A stretch of DNA of 64,000 nucleotides from Roseimicrobium sp. ORNL1. GTDB taxonomy: Bacteria; Verrucomicrobiota; Verrucomicrobiia; Verrucomicrobiales; Verrucomicrobiaceae. Positions within the stretch are counted from its first letter, which is position 1. Each line of letters begins with the position of its first letter. A program made the translations under genes and the position numbers. The stretch covers positions 124,001-188,000 of the forward strand of contig NZ_CP049143.1 of the NCBI RefSeq assembly GCF_011044495.1, in the 5' to 3' direction. Shown in pieces: positions 43,614 to 52,029 of this stretch. The notes beneath the pieces were generated by a model. It ran no database searches and had not been told where the DNA came from. It worked only from the letters and a program-made list of their open reading frames with translations.

Positions 43614-43724
43614 ACAGTGGCGCGTTGCGAGGGCAACCACCATGGCGTTTGGTCACTAAGAAAGCAAGACAATAATACACTATTTCCCTATGGTACACAA
43701 GTCCAAACTACTACATTTGGAGGT

Positions 43725-43898
43725 TTAAGACGCCGGTTTAACCTCGGCTAACAGCACATCACGCGCCCATGTAGTCGCGCCTTTCCCGTCCTTCTGGGCA
43801 GCCTGCTCTATCAGCTTAAGCTCTGCCTGAGTCACCCGCACAGCTATGTGCTTGTTGCGGCGATCCTCTGGCTCTTTGGTTGGTCTTCCTCGTGGCAT
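43725..43898 (-). CDS. Ribbon-helix-helix DNA-binding protein
   Basis: 57 aa from the ATG at 43898. A basic N-terminus (MPRGRPTKEPEDRRNKHIAVR) leads to an RHH-like strand and helix pair (IAVRVTQAELKLIEQAAQK...TTWARDVLLAE), typical of small repressors on mobile elements, such as antitoxins or relaxosome-type regulators. Two direct repeats AATGTGACACA lie just upstream and could be its operator. Confidence 0.65.
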   Translation of the reverse strand: MPRGRPTKEPEDRRNKHIAVRVTQAELKLIEQAAQKDGKGATTWARDVLLAEVKPAS

Positions 43899-43902
43899 AA
43901 TA

Positions 43903-43948
43903 AATGTGACACATTTAGTTGTTGACTGTCTCAACTTAATGTGACACA
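43903..43948. promoter_or_regulatory. Direct repeats between RHH gene and transposase
   Basis: AATGTGACACA at 43903-43913 and again at 43938-43948, 35 bp apart in the same orientation, between the divergent RHH gene and the transposase reading frame. They are probable binding sites for the RHH protein or part of the transposase promoter. Confidence 0.5.
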
Positions 43949-43958
43949 ATTAATCACC

Positions 43959-44947
43959 ATGAGCAAGCTAGGAACTCAAAAAGGCCAGCAATTGGTGGAT
44001 ATGACGGAGGATGAAGCACGGGATTACCTCGAAAAGCTTCTCTGCCTAATGGCCCCGTTTGCTCCCATTGCCATAGCCAGGATGTGTACAGGATGCAAGG
44101 AACGTCCTTCCGTGCTGGCCTTCTCCGTTGCCGTGCTTGTGAGAAGCAATTCAGCGTCACCATTGGGACTATCTTTGAAGACTCCCACGTGCCTCTTGCC
44201 AAGTGGATTAGGGCCTTTCACCTCATGTGCTCCAGCAAGAAGGGAATTAGCTCCCTCCAGTTGCAGCGTAACCTTGGTCTAGGCAGCTATCGGACGGCAT
44301 GGCACATGACCCACCGCATCCGCCTTGCGATGAAATGTGAGCCATTTGCGGGCCTTCTGAAGGGCACGGTGCAGGCGGATGAGACTTACGTGGGCGGGAA
44401 GTCCTACGGGCAGGGAAAGGGCAAGGGAATGGAAAACAAGACGATTGTGGTTTCCTTGCTCCAGAATGACGGCCCCAAGCGCTCCTACATCATTCACAAG
44501 GCCAATGCCCATACGATTAAGGCCCTGATCACAGAGAACGTGGAGAAGGGCTCCAACATCCACACGGATGAATTCAACAGCTACAAGAACCTGAAGAGCG
44601 ACTACAAGCACATGAGCGTTAACCACGCCATTGGCCAGTATGTCCGCAACTTCAAGGACGGTTCCAAGGTCACAACCAACACCGTCGAAGGCAGCTTCTC
44701 CCTGCTAAAGAGGGGCATCTATGGCACCTTCCATAGCCTTTCTAAGCACCACCTCCATCGCTATCTGGCAGAGTTCGATTTCCGTTGGAATGAGAGGAAG
44801 GCAACGGATGTGGAACGCACTACAAAGGCCCTGCTTGGCACTAAGGGCGTTCGCCTGAGCTACAAGCCATTGATTGACAGGACGGTAAGCAACGTGTTCC
44901 AACCCGAACCTCCCGTCATCAAGCACGGCAAGCCACGGCTCCCCTAA
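43959..44947 (+). pseudogene. IS1595-type (ISXO2-like) transposase with one frameshift
   Basis: The reading frame from 43959 (MSKLGTQKG...DMTEDEARDYLEKL) is the IS1595 N-terminus. It continues in another frame from about 44045, where a single base is missing near TCTGCC: the expected ...EKL-[RL]-WPNGPVCSHCH and the zinc-ribbon C-x2-C pairs (CSHCHSQDVYRM, CRACEK) are then in frame 2. The DDE-type core is complete afterwards, with ADETYVGG (about 44377), HTDEFNSY and TVEGSFSLLKRG. Unless the shift is bypassed, the transposase is inactive. No clear terminal repeats could be fixed. Confidence 0.85.
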
Positions 44948-45003
44948 ATTGAACTTATGTAGTAAGTAATTTTAATTGAACTTTTCCCTTGGGGAGGTAC
45001 CAA

Positions 45004-45819
45004 CTAAGGTATGAACCTTCCGCTTGTCCTAGGAGTGATAGACTCGTCAGGCGGCGAATCCATGGGCTCAAGTGGTGGATGGAGCGCCGTTTTTGCGGTA
45101 GCGCTCTTCTTCTTGGCTTCTCTGCTCCTCGCTTGCCTATTCATGGCTCCCGACCTGCTCCGATTACGCAAAAGCTCGCGGCGAGCCTCGAAGCTAATAC
45201 GATGATTTTGGGCGTTGGGCCTTTCAATTTCTGGCGCAATTGTCTTAGTCTTAGGCGTATGCGTCACGAAGGCCCCGCAATAGATGATGCCTATGCCAAA
45301 CATGCATTGGCAGGCATAGGCAACTTGAAAGGCCACCCGGAACGATCCGAGAGGTCTCAAGCCTCCTTTGGTTAGAGCACTATCAATAGACGAAAGCCGC
45401 AACGGAATGGGCCAAGCGGCCTTGGACTCCACGTAATGCACCCCGGCACGCGCCACCCCTAGAAGGTGGATGTTCCGTCTTTCTACAGCCAAGAAAAGCA
45501 ATGACACAAGCACATGGTAAGCCCCACATATTAAGTAGCTTATCAAGTTAAATGGCTTGTCCACCAGAGCAAGTGTGGCTGCCACCGAAGCTGCAAGAAG
45601 GATGGCGTAGAACTGGAAAATGCGGAGTCGCTGGTCAGCCAAGAAGCTAAAATGCTTCATGGCATAATCCATTTGGTCCTTTAGAGGCATCTCTTCCGTC
45701 CCATCAGGCGGGGAGAGAGAATCTTTCAACTCTGAGAGCTTTTGAGCGTCACCGCCCTGCTCGTGACATGCCGTCAAAAGCCTCCTATTGGAAAGATCAT
45801 TAAGAGGCTGGAAACTCAT
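45004..45819 (-). CDS. Membrane protein of unknown function
   Basis: 271 aa from the ATG at 45819. Three or four hydrophobic segments are seen (about 70-88, 93-113 and 165-185), with long polar ends. The C-terminal 80 residues are basic and proline-rich. No family was recognised. It is encoded on the same strand as the tRNA-like gene, just 3' of it, inside the lower-GC island. Confidence 0.6.
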   Translation of the reverse strand: MSFQPLNDLSNRRLLTACHEQGGDAQKLSELKDSLSPPDGTEEMPLKDQMDYAMKHFSFLADQRLRIFQFYAILLAASVAATLALVDKPFNLISYLICGAYHVLVSLLFLAVERRNIHLLGVARAGVHYVESKAAWPIPLRLSSIDSALTKGGLRPLGSFRVAFQVAYACQCMFGIGIIYCGAFVTHTPKTKTIAPEIERPNAQNHRISFEARRELLRNRSRSGAMNRQARSREAKKKSATAKTALHPPLEPMDSPPDESITPRTSGRFIP

Positions 45820-45870
45820 TGTCGGCAACCCTTTCTTCAGAACCAATAACTCTTGCAATTTCCAAAAAGA

Positions 45871-45941
45871 GGCCTACGGTGGGAGTCGAGCCCACAATCC
45901 TCCGATCCAAACGAAGAGTTTTGCGCTTAAACTACGTAGGC
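45871..45941 (-). tRNA. Atypical tRNA-Pro(TGG)-like gene
   Basis: The 71-nt minus-strand sequence folds as a complete cloverleaf: 7-bp acceptor stem (GCCTACG/CGTAGGC), D stem GTTT/AAAC with a 7-base loop lacking the GG pair, anticodon stem CTTCG/CGGAG with loop TTTGGAT (anticodon TGG, reading CCA proline codons), 4-base variable region and T stem GTGGG/CCCAC with loop CTCGACT. The first T-loop base is C instead of T, and the acceptor ends in G1-C72 with discriminator C, unlike bacterial tRNA-Pro. CCA is not encoded. It may be a mobile-element tRNA or a relic. Confidence 0.65.
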
Positions 45942-45964
45942 ATTTGCATAGGATGCCCCATCCC

Positions 45965-46054
45965 AGCCTAGAGGAGGTTTCCACCCCTCAGAAAAGTAGA
46001 ACTCCTCTAGGCTAGTTGGTATAGCCCAGCCCCGACAGGGCTAGTGAACTGGGC
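45965..46054. other. Structured non-coding stretch next to tRNA-like gene
   Basis: AGCCTAGAGGAG (45965-45976) pairs perfectly with CTCCTCTAGGCT (46002-46013). A second hairpin with arms AGCCC and GGGCT follows within 46023-46045. No open frame runs through. It could be an RNA, a site for the element's enzymes, or two terminators. Confidence 0.5.
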
Positions 46055-46119
46055 CGTTTAGGTATTGGTGGCGGATCTTCCATGATGGACCTCCTTGTTG
46101 AGTTTGATTCTGAGGGAAA

Positions 46120-46548
46120 TTATACGGGACAAACTAGCTGCCATTCGCGCCCAGCATTCTCGACCTCCTTCTCATCCCGAAGGGCGTGCAAGGCACGATA
46201 AATAGAACTGGAACTTGCTCCGGTGCGTTCACACAATTCCGTCACCCCCAAAGTTCCAGAGGACCGCAACTGATCGTAAACCGCCTGCTTAAGCTTCTCC
46301 AAGCTGATTCTCTGGGATTGAGCCAACTTGTTCACTGCCTCTTTCCACCCTCCCCGCTCTGGAGACGTAGTGACATGCCCCTTCAATTGCTCAATCTGAG
46401 ACAGAATCGATCCAGCCCTATCCTTCATACCTTCCAACTTCACCTCCATTTCATGGATCTCCTTTGCCAGCGATTCATAATCCGCTTGCAGTATTTGCGC
46501 AAAGCGTGAAACTTGCCCTTGCTCAATCTGTAGTGTGATAGTGGCCAT
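46120..46548 (-). CDS. Coiled-coil protein with C-terminal winged helix-turn-helix
   Basis: 142 aa from the ATG at 46548. Residues 10-65 form a coiled coil (ADYESLAKEIHEMEVKLEG); residues 80-140 match a winged helix-turn-helix (TLGVTELCERTGASSSSIYRAL and LRDEKEVENAGREW). It is probably a transcription regulator that dimerises through the coiled coil. The gene is divergent from the two small plus-strand genes at 46640 and 46795, which may be its targets. Confidence 0.68.
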   Translation of the reverse strand: MATITLQIEQGQVSRFAQILQADYESLAKEIHEMEVKLEGMKDRAGSILSQIEQLKGHVTTSPERGGWKEAVNKLAQSQRISLEKLKQAVYDQLRSSGTLGVTELCERTGASSSSIYRALHALRDEKEVENAGREWQLVCPV

Positions 46549-46639
46549 TCTAATCCTCCAATTTCGCCCATTGTGCCGCACTTTGGAGGATTTGCAATTG
46601 GAGAATTGAGTCTTTTTTCAGACCTGCTAACCTTTCTCC

Positions 46640-46789
46640 ATGAAGAAAGCCCCAGCCACGACCCGGCCAGATAAGGCGATCTCCCTCCATCCACTGACCG
46701 CTGAGCAAGCCATCGCTGCTGCTCTAAGAGTCAAACCCGCTGACCTCAAAAAGGCCGCGCAGAAGGAGAGGGAGGCTAAGAAAAAGTAG
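46640..46789 (+). CDS. Small conserved-looking protein (49 aa)
   Basis: A 49-codon frame from ATG at 46640, encoding MKKAPATTRPDKAISLHPLT followed by EQAIAAALRVKPADLKK and a lysine-rich end. The HPLT-x-EQA-x-KPADLKK pattern recalls a common small protein in mobile regions that often precedes a short second gene. It is below the usual 60-codon limit. The next gene starts 5 bp later, so the two are very likely co-transcribed. Confidence 0.65.
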   Translation: MKKAPATTRPDKAISLHPLTAEQAIAAALRVKPADLKKAAQKEREAKKK

Positions 46790-46794
46790 GCTGT

Positions 46795-47139
46795 ATGAAT
46801 CCCAACCAACCAAAAGCAATTTGGGTCTCCAGTGTGTGGAAACGGGAGGAACTGGACGGGAAAACCATCAGTTTCCGTCTCGACAGTGGCACGGAGATCC
46901 TCAGTGGCGTAGGGACTCTATCCGCGTCTGGTAGATACCCTAAGACGGACAACAGGCTGTTGGTACACCTTTCCTCCGAGAACTACGTTTACCCGAATGG
47001 GTCAAAAACCATGGTGGAATTCAATCAAGGGCTCATGGATGCCCTTAAGAAGCTTCCGGAGGGGGCAGAGACGGATTTCTCCCTGAACGTCGTCTATCGA
47101 ACCACAACGCCGGATTCACCTCCCTCTTCTGTCCAGTAA
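46795..47139 (+). CDS. Hypothetical protein, operon partner of the 49-aa protein
   Basis: 114 aa, predicted mainly beta strand (AIWVSSVWKREELDGKT, TISFRLDSGTEILSG). No signal peptide or known motif. It begins 5 bp after the 49-aa protein's stop. Such a pair of a small helical and a beta-rich protein recalls a toxin-antitoxin arrangement, but there is no motif evidence. Confidence 0.55.
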   Translation: MNPNQPKAIWVSSVWKREELDGKTISFRLDSGTEILSGVGTLSASGRYPKTDNRLLVHLSSENYVYPNGSKTMVEFNQGLMDALKKLPEGAETDFSLNVVYRTTTPDSPPSSVQ

Positions 47140-47268
47140 AAGGGCATAGGTAGAAGGTCTTCCGGTCTTCTTGGAATGACTCAAATGAAGCGGTTCGGAT
47201 CATGGGCCATTCCGAAACTTCATCGGGACTGTCCAGAGGGCTGAAACCGCCCCCTTCTGGTTTGGGGG

Positions 47269-48279
47269 TCAGTTCATCCTTTTGATCTGGCACTGGCGTT
47301 TACACCCTCTTCCGGTGTTCGCCCTGTTGTTGACCGCAATCGACACCATGCGGCAGGATTCTCCCTGCCTGTTGTTTCCATGGTGAGGAATGGAAGGGAT
47401 TGCCTTCCTAGGCGCGGGAGCGTTCCCATTTGGGATGAACTCTACACCTGAGTATGTCCTTCCTGAGAGGTGTCTTTTACCTCTTGGGGGATGGGCTTTT
47501 CTCAAGTGCATAGTTCCCACCTTTTGGACCCCCGCCTCCCGCCTCAGGACCCGGGCGCACTCGCTGGTGGTGGACCCCGTGGTCAGCACATCGTCCACCA
47601 GCAGGAGGGCTCGGTCCTTGAGCGTGCCCCGCTGGACCAGGGAGCTGCGGACTTGGAACGCACCCCGCAGATTCTCAATGCGTTGGTGCCGTGAAAGGGA
47701 CGCCTGGGCGGTGGTCGAGCGGGTGCGGCGCAGGGCATCCATCACCGGGATGCTGGAGATGCGGGATAGCTCGCGGCAGAGTTCCATGGACTGGTTGTAG
47801 TCGCGTTCCCGCTGCCGGGCATGGTGCAGCGGCACGGGGACCAAGGCCCATTCGGCGGGGTTCAGTGCGGCCAGCCGGGTGTCCTCCATGGTCCGGCCCA
47901 GCAAACACCCCAGCACCCCGCGCAGGTGCAGCCGGCGGTTGTATTTGAACTTGTGAATCAGCTCCCGCACCACCCCCTCCGCCTGACAGGCCGCGACCGC
48001 GAAGTCGAAGTGCAGCTTCAGCCCCGTGCAATTCCCGCAGCGGAAGGTGCCGGAGATGGCGCCGTCGTACGCCTCCCCGCAGACCTCGCAAAACGGCGGC
48101 TCAATGCGCTGCACCGTGTTCAGGCAAGAATCACACAGCCAGCGTGCCTCGTCCTGCCGCTGGGCAGGCAGGAAGACCTCACAGCCCTCGCACTTGCGCG
48201 TGTAGACCAGGTCCAGAAACGCCTCCGTGTACCCGCGCCACCATGGGGTGGGTTTCGCGAGTGGGCCGGAGGTTGCCAT
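47269..48279 (-). CDS. comF: ComF-family phosphoribosyltransferase with replaced C-terminus
   Basis: 336 aa. Zinc-finger cysteines (CEGCE at 30-34, CDSC at 49-52, CEVCG and CGNC) precede the phosphoribosyltransferase core with PVPLHHARQRERDYNQS and the PRPP loop LLLVDDVLTTGSTTSECA (226-242). ComF homologues assist DNA uptake in transformation. Homology stops near residue 256, close to where a typical ComF ends; the last 80 residues (basic, QGESCRMVSIAVNN, CKRQCQIKRMN) have no match to the family. The island therefore appears to reach into the 3' end of comF, and the new tail is read from it. Confidence 0.85.
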   Translation of the reverse strand: MATSGPLAKPTPWWRGYTEAFLDLVYTRKCEGCEVFLPAQRQDEARWLCDSCLNTVQRIEPPFCEVCGEAYDGAISGTFRCGNCTGLKLHFDFAVAACQAEGVVRELIHKFKYNRRLHLRGVLGCLLGRTMEDTRLAALNPAEWALVPVPLHHARQRERDYNQSMELCRELSRISSIPVMDALRRTRSTTAQASLSRHQRIENLRGAFQVRSSLVQRGTLKDRALLLVDDVLTTGSTTSECARVLRREAGVQKVGTMHLRKAHPPRGKRHLSGRTYSGVEFIPNGNAPAPRKAIPSIPHHGNNRQGESCRMVSIAVNNRANTGRGCKRQCQIKRMN

Positions 48280-48369
48280 GGTGCTGGCATTGTGAGGATG
48301 CGTGGCGGAAACGCAAGCGCGTAGAGCGGGGATAAACCACTCTCATGATGCGAGTGCTGGTGCCGAAGG

Positions 48370-48543
48370 CCTTGGACTGCGGCAGCCTGCTGCCGCTTTC
48401 AAGAGTCTACAGCCTGCTGTAGCGATGGTGGCCATCCCTTGAGGTTTGGCCCTACAAGGGAATCCATAGGCGGCTTCGCCGCAGTGGAACGTGCAGCAGG
48501 CTGCACTGAGAGAAAGCGGCAGCAGGCTGCACGCAGTCCAAGG
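48370..48543. repeat. Dispersed inverted-end element, copy C
   Basis: 174 bp with the same ends and inner blocks as the other copies; the middle differs most here (GCCATCCCTTGAGGTTTGG). It lies between comF and the DUF2851 gene. Just after it, 48597-48636 holds a CTCCGTGTCTCCGTGCCTCT-like string of the type common in such genomes. Confidence 0.9.
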
Positions 48544-48650
48544 CCTTCGGCTCGGCTGCCAGGGCTCATGGGCGTTTTCCAACCCCCAAAAAAACTCCGT
48601 GTCTCCGTGCCTCTGCGTCTCCGTGTTGAAATCCCTGACGCACCATCCTC

Positions 48651-50060
48651 TTAGACAGCACCGAACTGCCACCCCCTCAGCTTCTCCGGAAACGGACACT
48701 CCGCGCACCCCGAGTCATCCTCCAGGCAGTAGTCTTCATAGATCTGCAGCAACCCCTGCTGATGATACAACCGCTTCTGATAGCTCCCCGCCTCGGGATG
48801 CTCGCCAAACAGCCGCAGCGCCGCCCGCCGCACCTTCTGGTTGTCCAGCATCGCAGGCAGTTCCAGGTAGTCCGCCCACAGTTTTCCATTCTCCGGTACT
48901 AGCAGCGGGTAGCAGACATTCGCCAGAATCTCCTGCACCCGCGTACCGCCAACCAGCGCCAGTGGCTTCGTCGCCGGATTCGCCAGCAGCGTGTAGTGCC
49001 CGCTCCAGTAGTCGTGCTCCAGTTCCAGCAATGCCTCCGAAAAGCCCTCGCGGCTCCATGTCTTCGCGTCCTTCAGAAAGGCGTACACCCCTTTCCACTT
49101 CCCCAGCATCGCACACAGCGCACCGAGCCGACGCTGCGGATGATTTCCCGGCCTCGCTCCACCGATGCGCCACACAGGTCGCTGCACTTCCGTGAGCCAG
49201 TTCGTGTACTGCTCCCGCTGCTTCCACCACTCGGACCACAGTTCGCGCAAATAGGCCCGCGTGTCCGGCTGCGTGTCCTCATAGCGTACCGACTCCAGAA
49301 AGCCCGAGACCCCAAAGAGCAGCGCCTCACGCTCCAGCGCGCCGAGCTTCAGCAGCTTCTTCACCGGCAAACGCTGCGCCAGAATCGTGAAGGGGCGCTG
49401 GTTGTTGCGATAGCCCATCGCGGCTGACAGAGCCTGATACACTGCCTGCTCCCGGCCATGCAGCTTCACCAGCGCCTGCAGCTTGGCCGATTTCCGCTGC
49501 AACCGGTACTGCGCCGCCGCCTCCAGCAACGAACGCACCCGTGCAGGCTCCATCTCACGGAGTGGCGTCGCGCATCGCCCCAGCCGGGCCTCGGCGAGAA
49601 GCTGGGGCCTTGCCCCATCGCGCAGCATGTCCCTGCTCAGGCGCACCTGCATCACCTCGCGATGCCCCGCCGTGCGGGTGAAGGCCCGTGCTTCCGGCCC
49701 CTCTAGATATAGATGCAGCGCCACCCGCTCGTAGGCCGGATTCGTCGCATGCCCGTGCCGCTCCCAGTCGCGCACATCCGGGTCCAGCTCGATTTCCCCC
49801 TTCAGCACGCCACCCTCCGTCTGCACCGCACAGCCGGTGAAATCCGGCCCCGCCGCATGATTCCACACGCCGAAGTCCCTCACCGCCACCCGCTTCCCGC
49901 AGGTCGTGGTGAACTCACTGCCCAACTCCCCGGCAAACCACAGGCTCTGCAGTTCCAGTTCCGTCAGCGCGCTCTCGCCGTGCAGCGGCAGCTCCGCCAC
50001 GCCTTCGTACATCGAATCGCGGAAGAGCGCGTACTGCTGGGCCAGGACCGGATAACTCAT
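48651..50060 (-). CDS. DUF2851 family protein
   Basis: 469 aa from the ATG at 50060; the frame continues upstream only into repeat copy D. The segment VRDFGVWNHAAGPDFTGCAV with GEIELDPDVRDWERHGH follows the DUF2851 opening, and YLELPAMLDNQKVRRAALRLFGEHPE with ending CLEDDSGCAECPFPEKL (with three cysteines) is typical of its C-terminus. The function of this family is unknown; it is common in Verrucomicrobia, Bacteroidetes and Planctomycetes. Nothing visible suggests a catalytic role, though the paired cysteines may bind a metal or cluster. Confidence 0.88.
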   Translation of the reverse strand: MSYPVLAQQYALFRDSMYEGVAELPLHGESALTELELQSLWFAGELGSEFTTTCGKRVAVRDFGVWNHAAGPDFTGCAVQTEGGVLKGEIELDPDVRDWERHGHATNPAYERVALHLYLEGPEARAFTRTAGHREVMQVRLSRDMLRDGARPQLLAEARLGRCATPLREMEPARVRSLLEAAAQYRLQRKSAKLQALVKLHGREQAVYQALSAAMGYRNNQRPFTILAQRLPVKKLLKLGALEREALLFGVSGFLESVRYEDTQPDTRAYLRELWSEWWKQREQYTNWLTEVQRPVWRIGGARPGNHPQRRLGALCAMLGKWKGVYAFLKDAKTWSREGFSEALLELEHDYWSGHYTLLANPATKPLALVGGTRVQEILANVCYPLLVPENGKLWADYLELPAMLDNQKVRRAALRLFGEHPEAGSYQKRLYHQQGLLQIYEDYCLEDDSGCAECPFPEKLRGWQFGAV

Positions 50061-50281
50061 GGGCAGAGGTAGGTGAATAGTGGTATAATGAACACTATAT
50101 AAGAATGGGTTTCGCCATCCGGCTACCAGAAAATGGCGGGTTTTTGGAAGCAGCGAGGAGGTCATCTCCCCAAAAGCGGGCAGTTCCGCATGGCGCAAGT
50201 GTGTTGGGTAGAGAGAACTGTGTGGTACCTGGGGGTGAAGAGAGCATTCACGACAGATCCGGATGCGGTGACGCGCAGCGT

Positions 50282-50454
50282 CCTTGGACTGCGTGCAGCC
50301 CTGCTGCCGCTTTCTAGCCACAGCCTGCTGTGGCGATGGTGACATGCGCTGGTAGGGTGACCGGTCCAGAAACGGCTTGGCGACTTCGTCGCGATGAAGC
50401 GTGCAGCAGGCTGCACTTTAGGAAAGCGGCAGCAGGGCTGCACGCAGTCCAAGG
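50282..50454. repeat. Dispersed inverted-end element, copy D
   Basis: 173 bp, the shortest inner section of the five, with CCTTGG and CCAAGG ends. It lies between the DUF2851 start and the retropepsin-like gene. Confidence 0.9.
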
Positions 50455-50527
50455 CCTTCGGCACCGTTTCCATATCTTGACCTAACGTTCATATGCACAG
50501 CGGGACTGACCTTTGTCCCACGAGATG

Positions 50528-50555
50528 CGGGCGACTGAAGTCGCCCCTCCTTGGA
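50528..50555. repeat. Half of a CCAAGGAG-family palindromic element
   Basis: GGGCGACTGAAGTCGCCC followed by CTCCTTGG, corresponding to one end of the element in hrpA and at 35404-35484. It lies just upstream of the retropepsin-like gene. Confidence 0.65.
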
Positions 50556-50608
50556 GTCACTCCCACATTCCCCACCCCCATGGCACGGCAGGTGCATACA
50601 CCCCCTGC

Positions 50609-51433
50609 GTGCTCCGCCTGCCTTCCTGCCTTTCGGTTTTCCCGAGCTTCGCCGCTGCTCTCCTTCTGAGCGCCAGTGCTGCATTCGCGAATTCCAACGT
50701 CAACACCCCCGACCCCGGCATCCCCATCGAAGTCCGCGATGGCCTCATCTGGGTGAAGGTCCAAGCCGCTGGTCAGACCCGCCCCCTCAATTTCCTTCTC
50801 GACTCCGGCGCCGGTTGCAGTGTCCTCAGCGCGAACGTCGCAGAGAAGCTCGGCGTGAAGTATGGTCGCGCCGAAAAGGTGCAGCGCGTGGATGCCGCCA
50901 CCACCGCCCGCCGCGTGCGTGATTTCCAGGCCAATGTGGGTGGCATCCCCGTCAGCGCGACCCCCTTGGCGCTCGACCTCTCGGATGTCAGCGACCTTTG
51001 CAGCCGCCCAGTGGATGGCCTGCTGGGCCACGATTTCTTCAAAGGCCGCATCGTCCAGCTGGACTTCCAAGCCAGCCGCTTACGCCTCCTCGACGAAGCC
51101 ACCCCTTCCAATGCCACCACCGTGCTCCGCATGAAGGTCGGCCAGGGTGCCATGCTCATCCCCGTCTCGGTCAATGGCTCCGAGCCCAAGTGGACCCGCC
51201 TCGACACCGGATGCGAAGACGGCCTGCACTGGGTGGCCGGGCGCGACGAGAGCTATGTTTCCAGCTCCGTGCAACTCGGTTCCCAGCAGCTCACCGGCGT
51301 GAAAACCGCCCTCCACGCCGGGGAAATCTTTCCCCGGGAAGCTGGTATGCTCGGCGTGGGTGTCCTCCGCAATTTCCGCGTCACCATCGACGCCGTGAAA
51401 AGCCAGCTCCTTCTCGAAAAGCGCTCATCCTGA
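50609..51433 (+). CDS. Secreted retropepsin-like aspartyl protease
   Basis: 274 aa from a GTG at 50609, which starts a good signal peptide (VLRLPSCLSVFPSFAAALLL, cleavage near AAFA). In-frame ATG at 50525 would add a polar N-terminus read through a palindromic repeat. The LNFLLDSGAGCSVLS motif is the catalytic DSG of retropepsin-like proteases; a second flap-type LDTGCEDGL occurs later, so the two halves may form a pepsin-like pair. It is probably periplasmic. Function unknown. Confidence 0.8.
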   Translation: MLRLPSCLSVFPSFAAALLLSASAAFANSNVNTPDPGIPIEVRDGLIWVKVQAAGQTRPLNFLLDSGAGCSVLSANVAEKLGVKYGRAEKVQRVDAATTARRVRDFQANVGGIPVSATPLALDLSDVSDLCSRPVDGLLGHDFFKGRIVQLDFQASRLRLLDEATPSNATTVLRMKVGQGAMLIPVSVNGSEPKWTRLDTGCEDGLHWVAGRDESYVSSSVQLGSQQLTGVKTALHAGEIFPREAGMLGVGVLRNFRVTIDAVKSQLLLEKRSS

Positions 51434-51535
51434 GGGCCGACTCACTCCCTCACCTTTGTCCGAACTTTGCCACCCGCCTGCTGCCCTTCGGGGTCAGAAA
51501 GGACGGGCTGACAAAGGCACTCTCATCCGGCAGTC

Positions 51536-51787
51536 TTACCTGCCAGTCGTGGTCTTCTTGCTCTTGTACACCGCGATGTTCGTGGTGCCTTCCGCATTGC
51601 TGGGTGCGGGGCGGGGGTTTGCCTTGGCATCATTTTCAGACACGTAGGTGGTCACTTCCACCCGGCGGGCCTCCACGGCGGCACGGTCGGCGATGTCCTT
51701 GCGCTGGTTCAGTGTGTGCATGTCCGGACCCGCAAAAGCGAGGGGAGCGGCCAGGACAGTGAGGAGAAGCGTGAGTTTCGTTTTCAT
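51536..51787 (-). CDS. Small secreted protein
   Basis: 83 aa from the ATG at 51787, with signal peptide MKTKLTLLLTVLAAPLAFA. The mature 65 residues are polar and probably disordered (MHTLNQRKDIADRAAVEARR). Upstream in-frame codons to 51976 have no support. No family was recognised. It converges with the retropepsin gene. Confidence 0.6.
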   Translation of the reverse strand: MKTKLTLLLTVLAAPLAFAGPDMHTLNQRKDIADRAAVEARRVEVTTYVSENDAKANPRPAPSNAEGTTNIAVYKSKKTTTGR

Positions 51788-52029
51788 TGGTTTCCGTTTG
51801 GTTGGATTTGAAACTGTCGTTGGGGGACGCCAGTAAAACAGGATATGAGACAGCGCCGGGGTTTGGATGCGCTTAACAATCCTGCTGGACCTCCAATAGT
51901 TGAATCCGATTTCAGCCCCCGGGCGAAGGCATGCCCGCGAAAATTCACGTTCGAAATCGCCCGCGCGCACACGCATCTCCCCGCATTCATCTTGCCTGCA
52001 CCCGCACCCGCTGCTAAAACTTCCCCGTT

